From NCBI GenBank assembly GCA_025455345.1, contig JALOMS010000183.1, positions 1 through 12,181 on the forward strand: DNA of 12,181 nucleotides. Direction: 5' to 3'. Below, piece after piece: positions 6,876-12,181 of the stretch. The position numbers and the translations under genes are program-made. The stretch is from Thermoflexibacter sp. (lineage in GTDB: Bacteria > Bacteroidota > Bacteroidia > Cytophagales > Thermoflexibacteraceae). Position 1 is the stretch's first letter; each line of letters starts with the position of its first letter. The notes below the pieces were generated by a model that was not told where the DNA came from, made no database searches, and was given only the letters and a program-made list of their open reading frames with translations.

Positions 6876-9836
6876 TTATCTCTTTATGTGTGCTTGCACA
6901 AATGTTTTTAGGCGTTGGGCAAAGTCGTAATCCTTTGCTCCTGAAATAAACTCACTCCTTAAACTATTGATTTCATTATTTGAAATCCCCAAACGGTCTA
7001 TCTCTTGGAAAAATTCGGGAATTTGGTTTTCATCAATGAGGGTGAGGAGATGCGCCCCCTCTCTGCTAAAAGAATACTCATATTGTCTTCTGCCTTCTAA
7101 CAATTCTTGCACACTGACCATTTTTTTACTTTCGCGGCACTGAATTTTTGGTTCTCCATCTTTCACAAAATCTTGTAATTCTGTATATTCATAAAATCGG
7201 GGGGGGTTAGAATGTTTGCACTTTTCGCAGTTACAAGGTATCATTTCCTCATACACCAAATTGGGAAATTCTCTATGAATCTCTCCAAAAGTATGATAAA
7301 CTACTGAAAAAGCCCGAAGTGGCTCTCGCCCTGTTGTCCGAATAGCCATTTTGTTCGTAGAGCCATAGCGGTGTTCTGTGATTTCTATCAAGCAATCTTG
7401 GATTTGTAGCACTACTCCATAACGCCACTGTAAGCTTTGATAAATGGATTTATTCATTTCTACAATGAGCCTTGCCAACATTCCTTTGGGCATGAACTTA
7501 GGATAGCGAAACTCGAAATGTGTAAAAATAGTTTCTGGGGCAAAGAGTGTTTGATACGTATCAGGCGGTTTTTCAGCCAATAACTGCGTAGCAATATACT
7601 TTTGGCTGTCTTTAACCCGATAGGCAATCTTAAAACTCAACATCAGCGCAAGCAAGGCATGATGTCTTTCTATGGGATATTTTCCTTTCCAAACCCGCTC
7701 CAAATCTGCTTGTGTAAACTTACCATAATTTTGAGTTACTATCTTGTCCAAAAGCACCAAATACACCGCTTCTGTTGCCCAATGTTTGTCCAAAATAAGC
7801 GTATCTATCAGGGCAGGATTGTCTTGAAAATACAAGATAGACCCTAAAGTATGCAAAGTGTCTGCGATTTGCATTGCCTTGTCCTCACCAACAACGCCAA
7901 AGTTTTCGCATATATCTATGTATTCTTGGCGGGTGAGAAAAGGTTTTTTCTCGTTTTTGCCTTTCCAAACTTGCAAACTTTCCAAGATACCATCAGGCAA
8001 CCATTTTTTATTCAGTTCCTGACGTATCTTTACCCACGATTGGGAGTGCTTTTCTTTTCCTACGTGTGGTAACTGCTGTAACTCCCTCTGAATCATATTT
8101 ATCAAATCTGTAAGTCCTTGATTATTGCGAAGATTTACATGAAAAATGCGGTTATTAATCAAATGAGCAAACTTCTCTACAATATGCGAAGGCACATCCT
8201 TATAGACATCATGCTTGTCATTCATGACTATAATCACAGGACTCTGCTCCCCAAATAACTCAATGATATTCAGCCAATAGTAAAAATCTGTATCTTCGGG
8301 GCGGGTATCTACTACCAGCAAATAAACAGTGCGTCTGCTAAAAAAATAGCGGTGCGTAGCGTGCAAGATGTCCTGTCCCCCAAAGTCAAAAATATGTGCG
8401 ATAAACTGCCTATCAAAACCTGCGTGCATAGGGGTATGCTTGGGATTGGTGTAATCAAAAAGCCACTGCGAAACAGCAACTCCTCTCGTCATTGGTTCTG
8501 ATTGGCTACCTCTTTTGAGAACATAGTCAGGATTGCGGATTTTTTCACTCAGGGAAGTCTTGCCCGCCCCAGGTTCCCCTACCAAGACCAACTTCGCTTC
8601 AAAGATATATTGTGAATTTTTTTCTTCTTGTTCGAGGTAGTATCTTACTTTTTTGATACAATTATCATTACTACTTTTCCCTAAATATTCTGGTGGAATA
8701 CCTTTGACAGGATTGCCATAAGCGTATAAAAAATAGAGATTTTTTAAATCCTTCACAGGGGAAATATCAGCAACTTGATTGGAAGAAAAATTCAAGTCTT
8801 TCAAATTGACTAAATCTTTCAAAGGGGAAATATCAGTAACTTGATTGGAAGAAAAATTCAACTCTTTCAAATTGACTAAACCTTTCACAGGGGAAATATC
8901 AGAAACTTGATTTTGCCAAAAAAACAAATTTTGCAAATTCACTAAATCCTTCACAGGGGAAATATCAGAAACTTGGTTTCCCTCAAAAGACAAATTTTGC
9001 AAATTGACTAAATCCTTCACAGGGGAAATATCAGCAACTTGATTGGAAGAAAAAGACAATTCTTTCAAATTCACTAAATCCTTCACAGGGGAAATATCAG
9101 CAACTTGATTGGAAGAAAAAGACAATTCTTTCAAATTCACTAAATCCTTCACAGGGGAAATATCAGAAACTTGATTTTCAGAAAAATCCAATTTTTGCAA
9201 ATTGACTAAATCCTTCACAGGGGAAATATCAGTAACTTGATTGTGCCAAAAATACAAATTTTGCAAATTGACTAAATCCTTCACAGGGGAAATATCAATT
9301 ACTTGATTTTCAGAAAAAGCCAACTTTTGCAAATTGACTAAATCCTTCACAGGGGAAATATTAATTACACGATTGAAAGAAAAACTCAACTCTTTCAAAT
9401 TCACTAAGTCCTTCAAAGGGGAAATAGCTGAAACACGATTGAAAGAAAAACTCAAATTTTGCAAATTCACTAAATCCTTCAAAGTGGAAATATCTGAAAC
9501 TTGATTTCCCCCAAAATCTAATTTTTGCAAATTCGCTAAGTCCTTCACAGGGGAAATATCTGAAACTTGATTGGAAGAAAAAGATAAAATACGTAAATTT
9601 TGTAACCTTTCTATGCCTTTGAGTTCTCTGATTTGGTTTTGCTTTCCTTGATTTTTGCTTCTTTCCCAATCTTGCTTTTCTTCATCATAATAATAACCTC
9701 CTAAGTTCAGGTTTTCTACCCACGTACAGTCGAGGAGTTCAGGCGGCAATTCGGTGAGTCCGCAGTTTCCTAAGTCTAAGGATTTTGCCTGTGTGCGTTT
9801 GTTTTTTGTGATGAGTTGCTTTGCGAGTTCGGACAT
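6876..9836 (-). CDS. LRR-Roc-COR GTPase (bacterial Roco protein)
   Basis: 986 residues, ATG start. An N-terminal cap (LDLGNCGLTELPPELL, 20-35) precedes thirteen near-identical 22-residue leucine-rich repeats (78-363, consensus LVNLQNLSFSSNQVSDISPVKD) and a capping repeat (364-386). The Roc GTPase follows: P-loop GEPGAGKTS (420-428), a switch I-like TRGVAV (450-455), DFGGQD (484-489) and a G4-like NDKHD (539-543). A COR dimerisation domain occupies about 590-850. The C-terminal region has a cysteine cluster CNCEKC (868-873) with C900 that could bind zinc, and a 60-residue helical tail (927-986) that might be an effector-associated domain, low confidence. Roco proteins are regulated GTPase dimers; bacterial ones are mostly of unknown role, some proposed to act in conflict or signalling. 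No toxin or enzyme effector domain is visible. It heads a probable two-gene operon with the oxidoreductase. Confidence 0.95.
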   Translation of the reverse strand: MSELAKQLITKNKRTQAKSLDLGNCGLTELPPELLDCTWVENLNLGGYYYDEEKQDWERSKNQGKQNQIRELKGIERLQNLRILSFSSNQVSDISPVKDLANLQKLDFGGNQVSDISTLKDLVNLQNLSFSFNRVSAISPLKDLVNLKELSFSFNRVINISPVKDLVNLQKLAFSENQVIDISPVKDLVNLQNLYFWHNQVTDISPVKDLVNLQKLDFSENQVSDISPVKDLVNLKELSFSSNQVADISPVKDLVNLKELSFSSNQVADISPVKDLVNLQNLSFEGNQVSDISPVKDLVNLQNLFFWQNQVSDISPVKGLVNLKELNFSSNQVTDISPLKDLVNLKDLNFSSNQVADISPVKDLKNLYFLYAYGNPVKGIPPEYLGKSSNDNCIKKVRYYLEQEEKNSQYIFEAKLVLVGEPGAGKTSLSEKIRNPDYVLKRGSQSEPMTRGVAVSQWLFDYTNPKHTPMHAGFDRQFIAHIFDFGGQDILHATHRYFFSRRTVYLLVVDTRPEDTDFYYWLNIIELFGEQSPVIIVMNDKHDVYKDVPSHIVEKFAHLINNRIFHVNLRNNQGLTDLINMIQRELQQLPHVGKEKHSQSWVKIRQELNKKWLPDGILESLQVWKGKNEKKPFLTRQEYIDICENFGVVGEDKAMQIADTLHTLGSILYFQDNPALIDTLILDKHWATEAVYLVLLDKIVTQNYGKFTQADLERVWKGKYPIERHHALLALMLSFKIAYRVKDSQKYIATQLLAEKPPDTYQTLFAPETIFTHFEFRYPKFMPKGMLARLIVEMNKSIYQSLQWRYGVVLQIQDCLIEITEHRYGSTNKMAIRTTGREPLRAFSVVYHTFGEIHREFPNLVYEEMIPCNCEKCKHSNPPRFYEYTELQDFVKDGEPKIQCRESKKMVSVQELLEGRRQYEYSFSREGAHLLTLIDENQIPEFFQEIDRLGISNNEINSLRSEFISGAKDYDFAQRLKTFVQAHIKR
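8748..9605 (-). repeat. 13-copy 66-bp tandem repeat encoding the LRR array
   Basis: Thirteen in-frame units of exactly 66 bp encode residues 78-363. Repeats 8 and 9 (9078-9143 and 9012-9077) look identical base for base, and several other units differ by only a few bases, mainly at the variable FSSN/FWHN/FGGN positions. Such similarity implies recent duplication or gene conversion and suggests repeat number varies among strains. Confidence 0.93.
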
Positions 9837-9844
9837 GGTGTTTG

Positions 9845-9893
9845 GTGGTTAGTTGTTAGTTGTTGGTTGTTAGATGTTGGTTGTTAGTTGTTG
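9845..9893 (+). repeat. 7-bp tandem repeat GTTGTTR upstream of Roc gene
   Basis: Seven consecutive heptamers: GTGGTTA, GTTGTTA, GTTGTTG, GTTGTTA, GATGTTG, GTTGTTA, GTTGTTG. The array begins 9 bp before the Roc start codon, so on the minus strand it is the A/C-rich leader (YAACAAC units) of the Roc mRNA. Confidence 0.75.
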
Positions 9894-9922
9894 GTTTGTT
9901 TATTCTATAATTTGTTATTTTT

Positions 9923-9985
9923 TTGAACCTTGAACCTTGAACCTTGAACCTTGAACCTTGAACCTTGAACTTTGAACATTAAACT
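9923..9985 (+). repeat. 7-bp tandem repeat TTGAACC, nine units
   Basis: Six exact TTGAACC units (9923-9964) are followed by TTGAACT, TTGAACA and TTAAACT. The array is preceded by A and seven T (9917-9924). The first 22 bases of this module (9917-9938) are identical to those at 11733-11754. It lies between the VapC-like gene stop and the Roc gene start, outside any coding frame. Confidence 0.85.
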
Positions 9986-9997
9986 TTCTCATTCTTT

Positions 9998-10017
9998 ATT
10001 TTTTTGAATTTTGAATT
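9998..10017 (+). repeat. Short variant of the A-T7-heptamer module
   Basis: A followed by seven T (9998-10005) leads into TTGAATT twice (10004-10017), the same layout as the TTGAACC arrays. Its end overlaps the stop codon of the PIN toxin gene. Confidence 0.5.
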
Positions 10018-10471
10018 ATTTTAAAGAGTAAATGTCAATGTAGGCTAATTCAAGGAATTTATTGTGTAAGTGGTTAAAATCCTTGTCTGTCGTAAGCAAA
10101 GTTGCTTTGAGTACAGAAGCGGTTGCTGCAATCCACAAATCATTTTTTGCCATATTTCTTGCACTATCATTGAGAGGCATATTATTTAACTTACCCTGAC
10201 TAAATGCATCTATTTCTGCATACCTTTCTATGATAGTTTCTACTTTTATATCTGTGATAATGAACTGCTTCAAGAATTGAGTTAGGTTTTTCCGTTTACT
10301 CTCTCCCCAATTATTTTGCAAGGCGATTGACTTAATCTCTCCTACACTTACTACGGAAATCAAAGGAATATGGGGTTCTTGCAAGGGTTGATAATGCAGG
10401 TCAATAAAAGAAGCCCTATCCTTTTCTCTTAGGTATAAGAGTAAAATATTAGTATCTAACAAGTATATCAT
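10016..10471 (-). CDS. PIN-domain ribonuclease toxin, VapC-like
   Basis: 151 residues from the ATG at 10471, giving MIYLLDTNILLLYL, the canonical PIN start. A TTG at 10477 would add two residues and a 4-bp overlap with the antitoxin stop, but the ATG is preferred. Acidic residues expected for the metal site are present (numbering from the ATG): D6 in LLDTN, E45 in SVGEIKS, D111 in KNDLWIAATA and D129/D131 in TTDKDF. The family cleaves RNA, often tRNA or rRNA. The gene follows the small antitoxin gene with a 2-bp gap, the usual antitoxin-first order, so the two are translationally coupled. It looks intact and probably functional. Target RNA cannot be inferred. Confidence 0.9.
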   Translation of the reverse strand: MIYLLDTNILLLYLREKDRASFIDLHYQPLQEPHIPLISVVSVGEIKSIALQNNWGESKRKNLTQFLKQFIITDIKVETIIERYAEIDAFSQGKLNNMPLNDSARNMAKNDLWIAATASVLKATLLTTDKDFNHLHNKFLELAYIDIYSLK

Positions 10472-10473
10472 AA

Positions 10474-10758
10474 TCAATCAATTAGTAGCAGTTCTTCTAA
10501 GGGTTCTTCAATATTTATCTCATCAATAAGTTTATCAAAATGCACCCTATCAATACCTTCATAGTTTTGTTCTCTTATCAAATCCTCCACAGTAATATCT
10601 TTGGCAATAGGTTTTGACATTTGGGCAAGTAAGTCAAAATCTGTATCATTTTGATTCCATTCTCTCAAAATATACTCTAATTTCATCAATAAATATTCGT
10701 TCTGAACGTTGGCGATGGTCTTGATAAGGTGAAACTTTCTTACTTCTAAGTCTTGCAT
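10474..10758 (-). CDS. Antitoxin of the PIN toxin (VapB-like position)
   Basis: 94 residues, ATG start. Mostly helical and acidic, with LIKTIANVQNEYLLMKLEYILREW near the N-terminus and a very acidic C-terminal tail (IDEINIEEPLEELLLID) that would suit wrapping the toxin. I see no classical DNA-binding motif such as a ribbon-helix-helix or AbrB signature. The assignment rests mainly on its position immediately upstream of, and 2 bp from, the PIN gene and on its size. Bacteroidota commonly have small antitoxins of this kind without a named family. Autoregulation is expected but no operator is obvious. Confidence 0.75.
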   Translation of the reverse strand: MQDLEVRKFHLIKTIANVQNEYLLMKLEYILREWNQNDTDFDLLAQMSKPIAKDITVEDLIREQNYEGIDRVHFDKLIDEINIEEPLEELLLID

Positions 10759-10780
10759 AAGTGAATTGATTTGATAATAA

Positions 10781-10788
10781 CAAATCTA
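10781..10788 (-). promoter_or_regulatory. Putative -7 box TAGATTTG of the antitoxin/toxin operon
   Basis: On the minus strand TAGATTTG matches TAnnTTTG and lies 22 bp upstream of the antitoxin ATG, giving a leader of about 15 nt. No good -33 TTG is at the standard distance; the nearest TTTG is only 9 nt upstream. Confidence 0.35.
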
Positions 10789-10889
10789 AGAAAAAAGCAA
10801 AAGAATAAGAAAACTTAGCTTGCTTTTTTATGCAAAAATCATTTTGGGTTGGTAACGGTGTTTATTGATTGTTTATTTTCCCCTTCATT

Positions 10890-10924
10890 ATTCGCTATTC
10901 AACATTCAGTATTCGTTATTTTTT
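10890..10924 (+). repeat. 7-bp tandem repeat ATTCNNN
   Basis: ATTCGCT, ATTCAAC, ATTCAGT, ATTCGTT and then ATTTTTT keep a strict 7-bp register in the spacer between the HEPN gene remnant and the antitoxin gene. The same unit types and the final T-run recur at 11698-11740. The rest of this spacer shows no gene. Confidence 0.7.
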
Positions 10925-10941
10925 GTGAAGAGAATTTGATG

Positions 10942-11064
10942 TTATGATTCTAAAAGTACCTTTACTTCTTCTTTGAGAGTAGGGAGGTGATTCACTACTA
11001 CTGCCCAAGTAATTACATCATCTACGACATCATATTCGTGCGTAATCTTATTTCTAAACTGCAT
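10942..11064 (-). pseudogene. HepT-like HEPN protein, C-terminal fragment with RNxxxH motif
   Basis: In the frame shifted from the upstream fragment, 40 residues read MQFRNKITHEYDVVDD then VNHLPTLKEEVKVLLES before a stop. RNKITH is the Rx4H catalytic motif of HEPN ribonuclease toxins and NHLPTLKEEV is the typical C-terminal helix of the HepT/DUF86 family. The ATG at 11064 is internal to the domain, so it is not a genuine start. Placed after ARNA of the fragment upstream, it completes a normal-length domain apart from about five missing bases (or one extra base). The HEPN gene therefore appears disrupted exactly before its active site. Confidence 0.8.
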
Positions 11065-11272
11065 TACGTGCAGAAGTAATGGAAATATTTGCATTGATTG
11101 CCAATAACCTATTCATTGCTTCCCCTACGGTAATGAGTTGCCTTTCTACGGCACTTTTGAGCATCATATTGGATTTGAAGTCATTAAAATTATAAGTTCC
11201 TCCAAAAAAACGTTCTATTTCCTCAATAGCCATCAAAATGTCAAGCAAATATTTCTTCTCTTTTTCGCTCAT
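11054..11272 (-). pseudogene. hepT: HepT-like HEPN toxin, N-terminal fragment (frameshifted)
   Basis: 72 residues from an ATG: MSEKEKKYLLDILMAIEEIERFFGG, then DFKSNMMLKSAVERQLITVGEAMNRLL, matching the N-terminal helices of HepT (DUF86) toxins of the minimal nucleotidyltransferase-HEPN systems (type VII). The frame stops with TAG right after ITSARNAV, where family members continue into the RNxxxH active site, which is present in another frame just downstream. The start overlaps the end of the nucleotidyltransferase gene by 32 bp, showing an operon. As written it would make an inactive truncated protein lacking the catalytic histidine. Sequencing error is an alternative explanation. Confidence 0.83.
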
Positions 11273-11588
11273 AAATCAACACTTTGGTTTTATCTAATTC
11301 TTCTTGAAAATATTTATTTCTAAAAGGTCTATTTCGCAACAAATCCACTTTCCTTTGCAATAAATCTTCCAAAGCAGATAAAAAATGTAAGAAAAGCTCG
11401 CCTATTTCTTCTGGATTTAACCCTTCTTCGTCAAATTCTACTAATAAGTCCACATCACTATTTTCTGTGTCAAATCGGTCTGTAAGTAAAGAGCCAAATA
11501 AGTAAAGTTTTTTTACTCTGTACTTTTCAAAAAAATCGTACGGAGAATGTTTAGAAAGAAGGTGAATAATTGATTGTTGAGAAAGCAT
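11241..11588 (-). CDS. mntA: MntA-like minimal nucleotidyltransferase antitoxin
   Basis: 115 residues, ATG start. The nucleotidyltransferase signature GS (32-33) then SDVDLLVEF (44-52) with D45 and D47, and a third carboxylate D82 in KVDLL, is complete. In type VII systems this enzyme transfers AMP to a tyrosine of the HEPN toxin HepT and neutralises it. Here the toxin gene directly downstream (32-bp overlap) is frameshifted, so the antitoxin may be a relic without its target or may act on a HepT elsewhere. The protein itself looks full-length and unbroken. Promoter not recognised: no full TAnnTTTG match is seen immediately upstream. Confidence 0.9.
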   Translation of the reverse strand: MLSQQSIIHLLSKHSPYDFFEKYRVKKLYLFGSLLTDRFDTENSDVDLLVEFDEEGLNPEEIGELFLHFLSALEDLLQRKVDLLRNRPFRNKYFQEELDKTKVLIYERKREEIFA

Positions 11589-11678
11589 AAATTTCTAATT
11601 TACCATAAATTTAATTAGTATTTGCCAAAATACAAAATCTGGTGTGAATTTAAAAATTTGCTACTTTTCCCGCCAATA

Positions 11679-11801
11679 TTGAACTTTGAATTTTCCTATT
11701 CAACATTCGCTATTCTACATTCAACATTCGATATTTTTTTGAACCTTGAACCTTAAACCTTGAACTTAGAACCTTGAACTTTAAACCTTAAACCTTGAAA
11801 T
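11679..11801 (+). repeat. Composite 7-bp repeat array (TTGAAYT, ATTCNNN, TTGAACC types)
   Basis: TTGAACT and TTGAATT (11679-11692) are followed by ATTCAAC, ATTCGCT, ATTCTAC, ATTCAAC, ATTCGAT (11698-11732), an A-T7 run (11733-11740) and nine units of TTGAACC type (11739-11801: TTGAACC x2, TTAAACC, TTGAACT, TAGAACC, TTGAACT, TTAAACC x2, TTGAAAT). The TTGAACC part has the same unit count as the array at 9923 but is more diverged. It fills most of the 258-bp spacer upstream of hemB. Confidence 0.8.
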
Positions 11802-11822
11802 ACATTATTTTTCGTAGCTTTG
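11795..11822 (+). promoter_or_regulatory. hemB promoter (TTG -33 and TAGCTTTG -7)
   Basis: TAGCTTTG (11815-11822) is a full match to the Bacteroidota TAnnTTTG -7 element, and TTG (11795-11797) lies 17 nt upstream as -33 element. Transcription would begin near 11828-11830, about 18 nt before the hemB ATG. The -33 TTG is the first three bases of the last heptamer of the repeat array. Confidence 0.65.
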
Positions 11823-11846
11823 CACTCCTAACATCAACACATTTAT

Positions 11847-12181
11847 ATGCAAAGAAGACCAAGACGCAATCGCCAATCAGAAGTCATTAGGAATTTGGCA
11901 GAAGAAACAAGACTTTCTACGAAGGACTTGATTTTCCCTATCTTTTTGACAGATGGTCAAGACAAAAAAATACCAATTCCTTCTATGCCCGCTATTTATC
12001 GACTTTCCTTAGACCATATTCTCAGGGAAATAGAAGAATGTATGAATCTGGAAATCAAGGCATTTGCTCCCTTTCCCCAAGTAGATGACTCCCTCAAAGA
12101 CCCCCTTGCCAAAGAAAGCTATCAGCCGCAGAGCTTGTATTTGAGAGCGATTAGGCAAATCAAACAGCATTTCCCCGAAGC
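11847..12181 (+). CDS. hemB: Porphobilinogen synthase (delta-aminolevulinate dehydratase), 3' end outside window
   Basis: The ATG at 11847 opens MQRRPRRNRQSEVIRNLAEE, followed by FPIFLTDGQ, IPSMPAIYRLS, LREIEECMNLEIKAFAPFP and YQPQSLYLRAIRQIK, which match the N-terminal third of HemB (RPRR.R, F.FP.F, SMPG, A..LFP blocks). The enzyme condenses two 5-aminolevulinate molecules to porphobilinogen in cytosolic tetrapyrrole (heme) synthesis. About 111 of roughly 325 residues are visible; the active-site lysines and metal ligands lie beyond the window. The start is fixed by family alignment and by the promoter about 25 bp upstream. A small oddity is AFAPFPQ where many homologues have a hydrophobic residue then LFP. 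Confidence 0.95.
   Translation, partial: MQRRPRRNRQSEVIRNLAEETRLSTKDLIFPIFLTDGQDKKIPIPSMPAIYRLSLDHILREIEECMNLEIKAFAPFPQVDDSLKDPLAKESYQPQSLYLRAIRQIKQHFPE

Noticed and set aside
9361..9669. Minus-strand ORF of 102 residues rich in FFFQSSFRYFPFEGLSEF repeats
   Set aside because: It is an out-of-frame reading of the 66-bp LRR repeats; periodicity comes from the real gene.
9845..11801. CRISPR array
   Set aside because: Repeats are 7 bp tandem units with no spacers of constant size and no cas genes are present.
6860..11801. Insertion sequence or transposon carrying the Roc and toxin-antitoxin genes
   Set aside because: No transposase, integrase or long terminal inverted repeats are visible; only short heptamer arrays mark the edges.

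Overview
This window looks like a chromosomal segment of an AT-rich member of the Bacteroidota, probably Cytophagales-like. The evidence is: several TAnnTTTG-type -7 promoter boxes with little sign of Shine-Dalgarno sequences; an acidic lipoprotein export-type signal after a lipobox cysteine; a TPR / transmembrane / coiled-coil / SpoIIE phosphatase architecture common in that phylum; a large LRR-Roc-COR protein; and a hemB N-terminus of the Bacteroidota type. Species cannot be named from the sequence alone.

Left part (1-3753): the 3' end of a UPF0316/DUF2179 membrane protein gene (+) converges on a TPR-SpoIIE PP2C-type phosphatase gene (-). Upstream of the phosphatase is a small Ser/Thr/His-rich lipoprotein gene (-) resembling the UPF0323 family.

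Middle (3754-6853): a divergent promoter region leads into a eukaryotic-like protein kinase gene (+) whose C-terminal half is beta-rich. Its reading frame is broken near 4158-4190, where the sequence looks like a 17-bp imperfect tandem duplication. A palindrome-rich 134-bp spacer separates it from a convergent FAD-dependent oxidoreductase gene (-).

Right part (6860-11846): an accessory-looking block, all on the minus strand. It holds a 986-residue LRR-Roc-COR GTPase 22 bp upstream of the oxidoreductase and probably co-transcribed with it, a VapBC-like antitoxin/PIN-toxin pair, and an MntA/HepT-type (nucleotidyltransferase/HEPN) pair whose HEPN gene is frameshifted just before its RNxxxH motif. 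The window ends in the 5' third of hemB (+), which has a good Bacteroidota promoter.

The most unusual feature is that the spacers carry tandem repeats with a 7-bp period in several unrelated motifs: TTGAACC, ATTCNNN, GTTGTTR and, more weakly, AGTAGRT. They cluster around the Roc gene and the toxin-antitoxin genes, and one array runs directly into the hemB promoter. The LRR region is itself a 13-copy 66-bp tandem array in which two neighbouring units are identical.
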